Positions 16,803 to 25,714 of a DNA stretch of 51,268 nucleotides are shown here, piece by piece. The notes below the pieces were generated by a model, which was not told the DNA's origin, ran no database searches, and was given only the letters and a program-made list of their open reading frames with translations. Made by a program: the position numbers and the translations under genes. Source of the DNA: HGM04593 sp045646965. Lineage in GTDB: Bacteria > Bacteroidota > Bacteroidia > Bacteroidales > Bacteroidaceae. The stretch lies in contig JAZRLR010000027.1 in assembly GCA_045646965.1 (NCBI GenBank), positions 1 to 51,268 of the forward strand. The letters run 5' to 3'. Within the stretch, counting starts at the first letter, position 1, and every line of letters begins with the position of its first letter.

Positions 16803-16844
16803 ATAAGGCAACAGGAAAATAGAGAACCTTTTACAGAAACAAGG

Positions 16845-18743
16845 ATGAAACACGGATTTGTAAAAATAGCAACGGCAACGCCCGTCACACGAGTAGCCGA
16901 CTGCAAGCACAACGCACAAGAAATAATATCTATAATAGATAAGGTATCTAAAGAGGGAGCAGAGATAATCGCCTTTCCCGAACTCTGCATAACATCGTGC
17001 AGCTGCGGCGACCTCTTCACTCACCCCCACCTGTTGCAGGAAAGCGAAAAAGCCATTGCCGAGGTATTAGAGGCAAGCAAAGAGAATAACGCAGTCGTAA
17101 TCATTGGCGCACCCGTAGCTCAACGAAACAGCATATACAACTGCGCGATAACCATACATAAGGGCGAGATTATGGGCGTATGTGCAAAAAACCACCCACT
17201 TCCCCGCGAATGTAGGTGGTTTGCAAGCAGCAGCACCCTATTCGGCGACGACAGGGTGTATATATGTGGCAAAGAGTGCCACATAGGCAGCGACCTACTC
17301 TTTGAGACATCGCAGTACACTCTGGGCATAGAGATAGGCAGCGACGCCACAGCGCCCGCCGCCCCCGCCGAGAGTATGTCACTCGCAGGAGCAGATATCA
17401 TAGTAAACATTGCGGCGACGGGCGAGAGCGCAGGCTCACACAGCCTGATAAAAGAGCAACTCGCGGCACAGAGCCGACGTTGCATCTGCGCCTACGCCTA
17501 CACAAATGCAGGCTATGGCGAGTCGAGCGCAACAACCGCCTTCACAGGCTACAACGCCATATACGAGAAAGGCACCCTGCTTGCCGAGAGCAAACGCTTT
17601 GCCCTCAAAGCGCAGTACTGTATCAGCGAGGCCGATGTAGAGAAATTGCGCAACGAGCGCCGTCGTACCACACACTTCGCTCACAAAAACCAGCTCCACA
17701 CAATCATAAAAATCGCGCAGCAGCCAAGCGAGGATACACTCCTCACACGCACCATCGATGCGCTGCCCTTTATCCCCAAAGCCGCAGATGCCGAAAACCG
17801 CTACAGCGAGATTTTTATGACACAGAGCATCGCCCTCGCAAAGCGCATATCGCACACCGGCGCACGCAGCTGCGTAATAGGCATATCGGGCGGCCTCGAC
17901 TCCACGCTCGCACTGCTTGTCACAGCAAAGGCGTGCGACCTGCTTGGCAAGCCCCACAGCGACATCGTAGCCGTTACAATGCCCGGCTTCGGCACAAGCG
18001 GACGCACATATAACAACGCCATCACGCTTATGCGCAATTTGGGTACCACCATACGCGAGATATCTATCGCCGAGGCCTGCAAGCAGCACTTCAGCGACAT
18101 AGGACACGACATCACCCTACACGATGTCACATACGAGAACGCACAAGCACGCGAACGCACACAGATACTTATGGACATCGCCAACCAGACAGCAGGCCTT
18201 GTAATAGGCACAGGCGACCTCTCTGAGCTTGCCCTCGGCTGGGCCACATACAACGGCGACCATATGAGTATGTACAGCGTGAACGCATCGGTACCCAAGA
18301 CACTTATGCAACACCTTGTGCGCTGGGTAGCCGCAATCAGCGACGACTCCGTGCGCACCACCCTGCTCGACATTGTAGACACCCCCATTTCACCCGAGCT
18401 TATACCCGCCGACGAGCAAGGAAACATCAAACAGAAGACCGAAGACCTCGTGGGGCCCTACGAACTGCACGACTTCTTCATCTACAACTTCGTACACCAC
18501 GGTTTTGCGCCCGCCAAGATATATGCCCTCGCTCAAAAGGCTTTCGACGGAGCATACGACAACGACACAATAAAAAAGTGGCTCACAACCTTTGTACGCC
18601 GTTTCTTCACACAGCAGTTCAAACGCAGCTGTATGCCCGACGGCCCCAAGGTGGGCAGTTGCAACTTGAGCACCCTCGAGGGGTGGCAAATGCCCTCGGA
18701 CACAAGCTATCGCCTTTGGATGGACGAGTGCAAGAAACTATAA
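16845..18743 (+). CDS. nadE: NAD+ synthetase with an apparently dead glutaminase domain
   Basis: 632 aa from the Met at 16845; the frame runs back into the fasciclin gene and across its terminator, so the upstream Met is rejected. Two domains: an N-terminal nitrilase-like glutaminase (1-270) and a C-terminal synthetase (320-632) with the PP-loop SGGLDS at 348-353. It makes NAD+ from deamido-NAD+, ATP and ammonia. Glu46 (FPELC) and Lys115 (CAKNHPLP) of the glutaminase triad are present. The expected E-x-C-E-D block reads EIGSD, with Gly165 (codon GGC at 17337-17339) in place of the nucleophilic Cys. Glutamine use is therefore doubtful, and free ammonia may be the nitrogen source. The rest of the domain is conserved (GYGESSATTAF). 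Confidence 0.93.
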   Translation: MKHGFVKIATATPVTRVADCKHNAQEIISIIDKVSKEGAEIIAFPELCITSCSCGDLFTHPHLLQESEKAIAEVLEASKENNAVVIIGAPVAQRNSIYNCAITIHKGEIMGVCAKNHPLPRECRWFASSSTLFGDDRVYICGKECHIGSDLLFETSQYTLGIEIGSDATAPAAPAESMSLAGADIIVNIAATGESAGSHSLIKEQLAAQSRRCICAYAYTNAGYGESSATTAFTGYNAIYEKGTLLAESKRFALKAQYCISEADVEKLRNERRRTTHFAHKNQLHTIIKIAQQPSEDTLLTRTIDALPFIPKAADAENRYSEIFMTQSIALAKRISHTGARSCVIGISGGLDSTLALLVTAKACDLLGKPHSDIVAVTMPGFGTSGRTYNNAITLMRNLGTTIREISIAEACKQHFSDIGHDITLHDVTYENAQARERTQILMDIANQTAGLVIGTGDLSELALGWATYNGDHMSMYSVNASVPKTLMQHLVRWVAAISDDSVRTTLLDIVDTPISPELIPADEQGNIKQKTEDLVGPYELHDFFIYNFVHHGFAPAKIYALAQKAFDGAYDNDTIKKWLTTFVRRFFTQQFKRSCMPDGPKVGSCNLSTLEGWQMPSDTSYRLWMDECKKL

Positions 18744-18763
18744 TGTGCCACAAAACCAAATTG

Positions 18764-18793
18764 AGCGTAGCCTTTTCGGGCTACGCTTTTTTA
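18764..18793 (+). terminator. Terminator of nadE
   Basis: A 9-bp GC-rich stem, 18764-18772 with 18778/18779-18786 and a 6-nt loop, is followed by six T. Classical intrinsic terminator 20 bp after the stop. Confidence 0.85.
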
Positions 18794-18919
18794 TTGCACA
18801 CACGCCAAATTGTCACTCAAACTGCCACTTTGACACAAAAACCAACGTGGCTTGCTTTTTGTTTCTTATCGAGTGAGAGAACCACAAAAAACATTAACCA
18901 TTTAACAGTTTCTTAAATT

Positions 18920-21511
18920 ATGAACTTCAACAAATTTACAATTAAAGCCCAAGAGGCAGTTCAAGAGGCTGTAAACAAAGTGCAGTCACTCGGACAACAA
19001 ACCATAGAACCCGCACATCTTATGGCGGGAGTGCTGAAAAGCGGCGAGCAGATAGTGTCGTTCCTATTGCAGAAAGAGAGCATCGGCATAAACCAGATAA
19101 AAAGCGAGATAGAGCGCCTCGAAGGCAGCTACCCGCGCGTGCAAGGCGGCGAGCCCTACTTGAGCCGTCAAAGTAACGAGATACTTAACAAAGCCGAAGA
19201 GACAGCCAAGAAATTTGGCGACGAATTTGTATCCATCGAGCCCATCTTCCTTGCCTTCCTGCAGACAGAAAACCCCGTAGGACGTATGCTCAAAGAGCGT
19301 GGAGCCACAGCCGCAGGAATAGAAAAAGCTATAGCCGAGCTGCGTAAAGGCGAGAGCGTGAAGTCACAGTCGGCCGAAGAGAGCTACCAGGCACTCGGAA
19401 AATATGCGATAAACCTGAACGAGGCGGCAAAGAGCGGCAAGCTCGACCCCGTGATAGGACGCGACGACGAGATACGTCGCATACTGCAAATTTTGAGCCG
19501 ACGCACAAAAAACAACCCTATACTCATAGGCGAGCCCGGCACAGGAAAAACCGCTATTGTAGAGGGACTCGCCCACCGCATCATACGCGGTGACGTGCCC
19601 GAGAGCCTGCGCGGCAAGGAAATATACTCATTAGATATGGGCGCGCTCGTGGCGGGAGCCAAGTACAAAGGAGAGTTTGAGGAACGCCTTAAATCGGTTA
19701 TCAACGAAGTGACAAAAGCCGACGGCTCCATAATTCTCTTCATCGACGAGATACACACCCTTGTGGGAGCAGGAAAGAGCGAGGGCGCAATGGACGCCGC
19801 AAACATTCTGAAGCCGGCACTCGCACGCGGAGAACTACGCTCAATAGGTGCCACCACCCTCGACGAGTATCAGAAATATTTCGAGAAAGACAAGGCACTC
19901 GAACGTCGTTTCCAGAGCGTCACAGTAACCGAACCCGACAAGATGAGCACCATATCCATACTGCGCGGCCTCAAAGAGCGATACGAAAGCCACCACAAAG
20001 TGCGCATACAAGACGACGCCCTCATAGCTGCAGTAACCTTGAGCGACCGTTATATAACCGAGCGTTTTCTGCCCGACAAAGCCATCGACCTCATAGATGA
20101 AGCCGCAGCCAAACTGCGTATGGAACGCGACTCACTGCCCGAAGAGCTCGACGAAATATCACGCCACATAAAACAGCTCGAAATTGAGCGCGAAGCCATA
20201 AAAAGAGAAAAAGACGAGATAAAACTCGCACAGCTCAACGAATCGATAGCCTCGCTCAAAGAGCAGGAACAGAGCAAACGCGCCAAGTGGCAGCACGAGA
20301 AAGAACTCGCCGACAGAATACAGAGAGCCAAGCACGAGATTGAAGAGCAGAAATTCGAGGCCGAGAAAGCCGAGCGCGAAGGCGACTACGGCAAGGTAGC
20401 CGAGATACGATACGGCAAGCTGAAAGCACTCAACGACGAAATTACCGAGACACAGCAGAAGCTGCAGGAGGCACAAGGAGCCGCCGCAATGATAAAAGAA
20501 GAGGTCACAGCCGAGGACATCGCCGACGTAGTATCGCGCTGGACAGGCATCCCCGTGAGCAAAATGCTGCAAAGCGAGCGCGACAAGCTGCTCAACCTCG
20601 AAGAGGAGCTTCACAAGCGCGTCATAGGACAAGAGGAGGCTATCAGCGCAGTGAGCGATGCAGTGCGCCGCTCGCGTGCAGGGCTGCAAGACCCGCGTCG
20701 CCCCATCGGCTCATTCATTTTCCTGGGCACGACAGGAGTGGGAAAGACCGAGCTTGCCAAAGCCCTCGCCGCCTACCTATTCAACGACGAGACACTGCTC
20801 ACACGCATAGATATGAGTGAATATATGGAAAAATTCTCCGTGTCACGCCTCATAGGAGCGCCTCCGGGATACATAGGCTACGAGGAGGGCGGACAGTTCA
20901 CCGAGGCAGTGCGTCGCAAGCCCTACTCCGTGGTGCTTTTCGACGAGATAGAGAAAGCCCACCCCGACGTGTTCAATATACTGCTACAGGTGCTCGACGA
21001 CGGCCGCCTCACCGACAACAAAGGACGCTGCGTCAATTTCAAGAACACCATAATAATTATGACAAGCAACCTTGGCAGCAGCTACATACAGGAGCAGTTC
21101 GAGAAGATAAACGACCGCAACCGCGATATTATCATCGACGAAACAAAAGAGAAGATACTCGAAATGCTCAAGAAGAACATACGCCCCGAGTTCCTCAACC
21201 GCATCGACGAGACTATTATGTTCACCCCTCTCGATGAAAAAGAGATTGAGCAGATAGTGAGACTGCAGATAGACGGAGTGGCACAAATGATGAAGGAGAA
21301 CGAGGCCACCCTGCTTGTGAGCGAGAATGCAATAAAATATATCGCAAAGGCAGGCTTCGACCCCGAGTTTGGTGCACGCCCCATAAAACGCGCCATACAA
21401 CACTACCTTCTCAACGACCTCTCGAAGCAGCTGCTTGCAGGCGCCATAGACAAAAGCAAGCCCATAAAAGCCGACTCCGACGGCAACAGGCTGATATTTA
21501 CAAACGAGTGA
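18920..21511 (+). CDS. clpB: ATP-dependent disaggregase ClpB
   Basis: 863 aa, standard length. Hsp100 chaperone that, with DnaK, threads aggregated proteins through a hexameric ring; cytoplasmic. Seen: N-domain repeats (1-145), AAA1 with Walker A GEPGTGKT at 204-211 and Walker B FIDEIHTLVGAG, the long M-domain coiled coil at about 400-530, and AAA2 with GTTGVGKT and the pore loop GYIGYEEGG. There is no ClpP-binding loop. Single gene between two terminators. The 126 bp between the nadE terminator and the start contain no promoter that I can call firmly, and no CIRCE-type inverted repeat was seen. Confidence 0.97.
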   Translation: MNFNKFTIKAQEAVQEAVNKVQSLGQQTIEPAHLMAGVLKSGEQIVSFLLQKESIGINQIKSEIERLEGSYPRVQGGEPYLSRQSNEILNKAEETAKKFGDEFVSIEPIFLAFLQTENPVGRMLKERGATAAGIEKAIAELRKGESVKSQSAEESYQALGKYAINLNEAAKSGKLDPVIGRDDEIRRILQILSRRTKNNPILIGEPGTGKTAIVEGLAHRIIRGDVPESLRGKEIYSLDMGALVAGAKYKGEFEERLKSVINEVTKADGSIILFIDEIHTLVGAGKSEGAMDAANILKPALARGELRSIGATTLDEYQKYFEKDKALERRFQSVTVTEPDKMSTISILRGLKERYESHHKVRIQDDALIAAVTLSDRYITERFLPDKAIDLIDEAAAKLRMERDSLPEELDEISRHIKQLEIEREAIKREKDEIKLAQLNESIASLKEQEQSKRAKWQHEKELADRIQRAKHEIEEQKFEAEKAEREGDYGKVAEIRYGKLKALNDEITETQQKLQEAQGAAAMIKEEVTAEDIADVVSRWTGIPVSKMLQSERDKLLNLEEELHKRVIGQEEAISAVSDAVRRSRAGLQDPRRPIGSFIFLGTTGVGKTELAKALAAYLFNDETLLTRIDMSEYMEKFSVSRLIGAPPGYIGYEEGGQFTEAVRRKPYSVVLFDEIEKAHPDVFNILLQVLDDGRLTDNKGRCVNFKNTIIIMTSNLGSSYIQEQFEKINDRNRDIIIDETKEKILEMLKKNIRPEFLNRIDETIMFTPLDEKEIEQIVRLQIDGVAQMMKENEATLLVSENAIKYIAKAGFDPEFGARPIKRAIQHYLLNDLSKQLLAGAIDKSKPIKADSDGNRLIFTNE

Positions 21512-21517
21512 AAACAA

Positions 21518-21549
21518 AAAACCTCTGCTTAAAATTAAGCAGAGGTTTT
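21518..21549. terminator. Bidirectional terminator between clpB and the DUF4923 gene
   Basis: A 14-bp perfect stem, 21518-21531 with 21536-21549, has a 4-nt loop and A/T tails that act on both strands. It sits between convergent genes. Confidence 0.85.
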
Positions 21550-21569
21550 CTACATTTATGCGTAATGAA

Positions 21570-22289
21570 TTACTTCTTCAGCTTCATTCCAAGCATCATA
21601 CCGGTGTAACTGTCGAGAAGAGCAGATACCGTAGAGAGAGTTGAGAGAGCTGCAGTACCTGTCGATGCATTCTGCGCACCTGCAAGCATAGAGCTCACGC
21701 TGTCCGACTTTGACGAAACAGTCGATGTAACCTTTTTTATAAGTTCGAGCAGTCTGTCGGCATTGAATACGAGGTCAAGTTCCGAGAGGTTATATGAAAC
21801 GTGCGCAGTCATATTGAGACGTCCATAAAAACTCATAGCAACGGTTTTATCCTCGCTGTTCAACGAGTAGTTACCACCTATCGAGCGACCGTTTACGGTG
21901 AACACGCACGAATCGCCGTCGAGGAATGCAAAGGTACAGCTACCGGGAGCCACACCCACCTTGGCCAGATAAGTGTCGAGCTTCTCCTCAATCTTGCCCG
22001 CAGCCACGCTGCCGCCAAGTTCTGCAAGCGCCTGGTCACTCTCGAGCACACACGAAGTACCCTCGTAGTTCCAGGTACCCTCAATTGTGGCTGCAGTCAT
22101 AGGAAGGCTGCTGCCAATGAGGTCGCCAAGCACATTCATTATTGCCGATGTAACTTCGGATGTAGTCTCCTCCTGTGTGGTAGAAGATGAAGTGAGTTTG
22201 CCGAAAGCATTGCTCAAAAAATTGCTCCACTGCGCCGATGCATTAAGTGTGAAAGCAAAAAAGGTAACTGCAAAAAGAATCTTCTTCAT
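21570..22289 (-). CDS. DUF4923 family secreted protein
   Basis: 239 aa with a signal peptide (MKKILFAVTFFAFTLNASAQ, cleavage after residue 20 likely). The family is Bacteroidota-specific and of unknown function. Typical blocks seen are a lipocalin-like IEGTWNYEGTSCVLESDQAL, the SCTFAFLDGDSCVFTVNGR strand pair, and NYSLNSEDKTVAMSFYG. The C-terminus is Ser/Ala-rich. Probably periplasmic or outer-membrane associated. It starts 2 bp after the DUF5606 gene and is likely co-transcribed with it. Confidence 0.85.
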   Translation of the reverse strand: MKKILFAVTFFAFTLNASAQWSNFLSNAFGKLTSSSTTQEETTSEVTSAIMNVLGDLIGSSLPMTAATIEGTWNYEGTSCVLESDQALAELGGSVAAGKIEEKLDTYLAKVGVAPGSCTFAFLDGDSCVFTVNGRSIGGNYSLNSEDKTVAMSFYGRLNMTAHVSYNLSELDLVFNADRLLELIKKVTSTVSSKSDSVSSMLAGAQNASTGTAALSTLSTVSALLDSYTGMMLGMKLKK

Positions 22290-22291
22290 AA

Positions 22292-22708
22292 TTATTCCTC
22301 GCTACCCTCCTGTGCAGGCTCCTCAAAATCGGTTACTCCGTTAGCTACAAGAATATTGTACCAAGAGTACATCTTTTTAATGTGTGTAAGGTATACACGC
22401 TCGCGGTCGTAGTCGGGCATTACAGTCTCAAAGTAAGCTACGAGTTCCTCGGGAGTAGACATCTTGAGGTCGAAAGGAAGAATGGCGTTCTCTTTCTCAT
22501 AGATTTTCTTGAAAACCTCGCGCAAAGGAATCTCCTCTGTATCGGTGTAGATAGCGATGTCGTCGAGCATCACCACCTTGTCGCTGTTATACACAGGCAT
22601 ACGCTTCTTTGTAGCATCAACCATCTCAACCACAAACATATTGCGTCCGCTCGACAGCAGACGGTAAAGACCGGGCTTACCCGAAATTGTCAAAATTCTT
22701 TCAAACAT
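22292..22708 (-). CDS. DUF5606 domain protein
   Basis: 138 aa, soluble and acidic. The N-terminal half (ERILTISGKPGLYRLLSSGR, then NMFVVEMVDATKKRMPVY) is a small beta domain. The helical C-terminal half has FKKIYEKENA and ERVYLTHIKKMYSWYNIL. The family is conserved in Bacteroidales and its function is unknown. The C-terminal tail is Glu-rich and probably disordered. First gene of a two-gene unit with DUF4923. Confidence 0.85.
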   Translation of the reverse strand: MFERILTISGKPGLYRLLSSGRNMFVVEMVDATKKRMPVYNSDKVVMLDDIAIYTDTEEIPLREVFKKIYEKENAILPFDLKMSTPEELVAYFETVMPDYDRERVYLTHIKKMYSWYNILVANGVTDFEEPAQEGSEE

Positions 22709-22761
22709 ATAAAACTTTATCTTTAATTATTCAATAAATTGTCTCTTTAAAAACTACGTCG

Positions 22762-22769
22762 CGAAGATA
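22762..22769 (-). promoter_or_regulatory. Putative -7 element before the DUF5606 gene
   Basis: Minus-strand TATCTTCG, one base off TAnnTTTG, lies 54 bp upstream of the start. The same octamer precedes the kinase-RapZ operon at 47340-47347. No -33 partner was identified. Confidence 0.35.
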
Positions 22770-22817
22770 TAATTTCGTCTCTTTATATAAAAATAAATTT
22801 AAACAAACCTGCAAAAT

Positions 22818-23408
22818 TTATCCACGCAACCCCTCGAGCAGCTCCACAAGCGCAGGCACCACTGGAGTAACACCGTCGTTACGCAGAGAGAAGTCCGAGA
22901 GAATGAGCAGCTCGTCGGCTGTCATTTGGTTCTGCAAGCGATTGAGCACCTGCTGTTTCGACATTCCGCGCGATGCCACAACGCGCTGCACGGCCGTGTC
23001 GCCGTCGCACCACACCACAAGCACCTTGTCCACGGTGTCTATCATACCCGACTCATACAGGATTGCGCTCTCCACCGCCACAATATCGGTGTCGGCATTG
23101 TCGGCCCAAGCAAGGAAATCCTCCTTCACACGGGGGTGCACAAGTGCATTAACACGCTTTATATTCTGCGCATCGGTAAAGATGCGGGCTGCAAGCCACT
23201 CACGGCAAAGCACACCGCCGGCATCGTAGCACTCCTCGCCAAACATACGCACGAGCCCCTCTCTTATGACACGGTCGCTGTTCATAAGCTCCTTTGCACG
23301 GCTGTCACAGTCGTACACGGGCACGCCCATTATCGCAAGCATACGCGACACCACCGATTTTCCGCTACCTATGTTGCCCGTCACAGCGAGCCTCAAAGCC
23401 TTACTCAT
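22818..23408 (-). CDS. coaE: Dephospho-CoA kinase
   Basis: 196 aa. Last step of coenzyme A synthesis: phosphorylates the 3'-OH of dephospho-CoA with ATP. P-loop GNIGSGKS at 11-18, VPVYDCDSRAKELM with the catalytic Asp, HPRVKEDFLAWA (CoA-binding lid region) and VESAILYESGM are all seen. The start overlaps the ybbR stop by 4 nt (ATGA), so translation is coupled. Last gene of nusB-yajC-ybbR-coaE. Confidence 0.95.
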   Translation of the reverse strand: MSKALRLAVTGNIGSGKSVVSRMLAIMGVPVYDCDSRAKELMNSDRVIREGLVRMFGEECYDAGGVLCREWLAARIFTDAQNIKRVNALVHPRVKEDFLAWADNADTDIVAVESAILYESGMIDTVDKVLVVWCDGDTAVQRVVASRGMSKQQVLNRLQNQMTADELLILSDFSLRNDGVTPVVPALVELLEGLRG

Positions 23409-24346
23409 TTCTGTTCGATTATAAATTCCACCTCCGAGGGTACAATCTTCACATCCTTTGCGTCAATGGGAGCACGCAGCAACTGCACGCGAGCCTTGTT
23501 ACTATCCGAGCCAAATACGTCGAGGTAGCTCACGCCCACCTCAAAGTCGGCCGCATTGAGCGAGCCGTAGTTGTTGAGGCTCACATTTACCTGCACCTGC
23601 ACACGCGAAGGGAATGTGCGCAGCTTATAAATATCGGGGAAATCGATTCCGTGTACAGGCACGTCGAAGTTACGGCGCGTATAGGGATACACAGGCACCG
23701 TAACCGTAACCTGCGAAGGTGTGCAGGTCACATTGTCCGCAGCGACAAGAGGCACATCGAGCACAAGAGTGTCGCGCACCTCCTCCTTGACAAAAGCCTG
23801 CGTTGGAATAAACTGCAAGGTGTCTATGAGCGCAGCAGGAGCGAATACCCACACCGAGTCGGGCGACAAAGTCACTTCGCCAAGAGCATACTCCTTTGCC
23901 GGTCTTATTTCGCCGTTGAACTGAACGGGGAACTTCACTGCACTCTCCTGGGTATAAAAAACAAGTGTGTCGGGATAGAGCGACACAACCGTTGTAGACG
24001 ACTGCAACTGTTTTTTTACACGTTTCTGCATTGTGGCAGAGTGCAGCGACAGACGACCTTTTTTATTTACAAGCTCTGAATAGTCGAACGAAAGAGGAAG
24101 AAACGCCTCGAGCTTATAATTCATAAGCGTGGTGCCACGGTCGCGCACTCGCACAAGTACCGTTTGCTGCTCCGACGACATATTCACCTCCTCGGGAACG
24201 TCTTTCACCGATACGTTGAACTTTATATCGGTCTCGTAGTCCTGGTTGAGCGTAAGCATCAACCACAGACAACACGAAACCAATACAAAGAACAGGAATA
24301 GCAAAAACTCGCTTCCCGTCAGAGATTTTATACTCTTGTTCTTCAA
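23405..24346 (-). CDS. YbbR-like (CdaR-type) membrane-anchored protein
   Basis: 313 aa: one N-terminal membrane anchor (about 13-33, FLLFLFFVLVSCCLWLML) followed by extracytoplasmic YbbR-type beta repeats (VSVKDVPEEV, then TQAFVKEEVRDTLVLDVPL, then VTVTVPVYPYTRRNFDVPVH). In Firmicutes the homologue CdaR controls the diadenylate cyclase CdaA; here no cdaA neighbour is visible, so that role is only an analogy. Coupled to coaE by ATGA. Confidence 0.85.
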   Translation of the reverse strand: MKNKSIKSLTGSEFLLFLFFVLVSCCLWLMLTLNQDYETDIKFNVSVKDVPEEVNMSSEQQTVLVRVRDRGTTLMNYKLEAFLPLSFDYSELVNKKGRLSLHSATMQKRVKKQLQSSTTVVSLYPDTLVFYTQESAVKFPVQFNGEIRPAKEYALGEVTLSPDSVWVFAPAALIDTLQFIPTQAFVKEEVRDTLVLDVPLVAADNVTCTPSQVTVTVPVYPYTRRNFDVPVHGIDFPDIYKLRTFPSRVQVQVNVSLNNYGSLNAADFEVGVSYLDVFGSDSNKARVQLLRAPIDAKDVKIVPSEVEFIIEQK

Positions 24347-24364
24347 AATGCGGGGTTTATAATC

Positions 24365-24673
24365 TTACTGCTGCTGTGCTGCAGAAGGATTTGCAAAAAT
24401 TGTAGACTTGTCTACTTTGATATTTACGTTGTGAGCAACCTCAAGAGTTACGATGTGGTCGTTTATCTCTTTGATTTTGCCATAGATGCCGCCGCTTGTC
24501 ACTACCTCCTGACCGGGCTGCAATCCCTTGCGGAAGTTATCAATCTCCTTCTGACGTTTGCGCTGGGGACGTATCATCAAAAAGTAAACGATGGCAATCA
24601 TCAAAATAATCATCACAATCTGGTTGCCGAAAATAGACTGCATCCAGTTGCCTGAAGCCTGTAATAAATTCAT
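24365..24673 (-). CDS. yajC: Preprotein translocase subunit YajC
   Basis: 102 aa: one membrane helix (about 17-34, IFGNQIVMIILMIAIVYFLM) then the family signature IRPQRKRQKEIDNFRKGLQP and GQEVVTSGGIYGKI. YajC associates with SecDF at the inner membrane. Followed 18 bp later by ybbR and preceded 29 bp by nusB. Confidence 0.95.
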   Translation of the reverse strand: MNLLQASGNWMQSIFGNQIVMIILMIAIVYFLMIRPQRKRQKEIDNFRKGLQPGQEVVTSGGIYGKIKEINDHIVTLEVAHNVNIKVDKSTIFANPSAAQQQ

Positions 24674-24702
24674 AATCTTTAATATTTATCGTTAGTTAAT
24701 AC

Positions 24703-25626
24703 TTATTTGTCAATTTTACCCTCGGCACGCAATTTCTTTGTAACCGAGTCGAGCAGGCCGTTCACAAAAGAGCCGCTCTTTGCTGTGCTGTAATATTTCG
24801 CAATCTCCACATACTCGTTGAGGGTTACGTTCAAGGGGATATCGGGGAATGAGAGTATCTCGGCAAGTGCCACCTGCATAATCACCACGTCCATAAAAGC
24901 GAAACGCGACATATCCCAGTTCTTTGAGTTTTCACCCATCAACTCGCGATACTGCTCGGCGTTAGCTATGGCATTGCGGAAGAGTTTGCGGGCGAAATCC
25001 ATATCGTCTACATCCTTGTATTCGGGCAAAAGAGGCTGCCCGGCACCTGCACTCTCCTCGAAACGCTTGATTGTCTTCACCACAAATGTATCCACGATAG
25101 ATTTGTCGTCGTTCCAATAGAGGCTCTGCTCCTCGAGCAGTGCATCGAGTTCCTCGTTGTCATACACGAAAGCCTTGTAGAGCTTGCGCCACACCTCTTT
25201 GTCCTCCTCGTATGAAGAGGTCTCCGAAGCCATATACTCCTTATATATATCACTCTCCTCAATCTTGTCGAGCAGACGACGCACAAAGTCTGAATTATCT
25301 ACCCAGTTCACCTTGCTTTTCTCGGCAAACTTACACAACTGCTCGTTGCACTGCAACTGTGCCACAAAGCGGTTATTCACAAATTTAAGGTTGGGGTTGA
25401 TGTCGCTGTCGGTGGGACGCAATTTAAAACTTTTGAATGAGATGCGGTCGGCCGCATAGTGTGTAACACCGGCGATAAGCAACAGCAGATAGTTGTAGAG
25501 GTCGTATGCCTTTGAGAGACTGAAGAACATCTCATCTTCGGCGGTTTTTATACTCTTGCCGCTATTTTTATAGTAGGCATATACTATCTGAACAATTTTA
25601 AGACGAATGAGAACTCTGTTAATCAT
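24703..25626 (-). CDS. nusB: Transcription antitermination factor NusB (long Bacteroidota form)
   Basis: 307 aa, about twice the E. coli length, normal for Bacteroidota, where an N-terminal helical extension precedes the NusB fold. The C-terminal part has the recognisable MDVVIMQVALAEILSFPDIP, then LNEYVEIAKYYSTAKSGSFV, then NGLLDSVTKKL. NusB binds boxA RNA with S10 to allow antitermination of rRNA operons. A GACCTTTG sequence on the minus strand near 25649-25656 is a weak -7 candidate. Confidence 0.93.
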   Translation of the reverse strand: MINRVLIRLKIVQIVYAYYKNSGKSIKTAEDEMFFSLSKAYDLYNYLLLLIAGVTHYAADRISFKSFKLRPTDSDINPNLKFVNNRFVAQLQCNEQLCKFAEKSKVNWVDNSDFVRRLLDKIEESDIYKEYMASETSSYEEDKEVWRKLYKAFVYDNEELDALLEEQSLYWNDDKSIVDTFVVKTIKRFEESAGAGQPLLPEYKDVDDMDFARKLFRNAIANAEQYRELMGENSKNWDMSRFAFMDVVIMQVALAEILSFPDIPLNVTLNEYVEIAKYYSTAKSGSFVNGLLDSVTKKLRAEGKIDK

Positions 25627-25714
25627 AATTTACATATCTGATTGTCTGCAAAGGTCGCATTTTCCCGCGACACGAGCAAATAAAAAATCTTTTTTCTTTA
25701 TTGCAGACGCAATA

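Noticed and set aside
18794..18919. Heat-shock operator (CIRCE) or sigma-32-like promoter before clpB
   Set aside because: No inverted repeat or matching promoter spacing could be found in this stretch.
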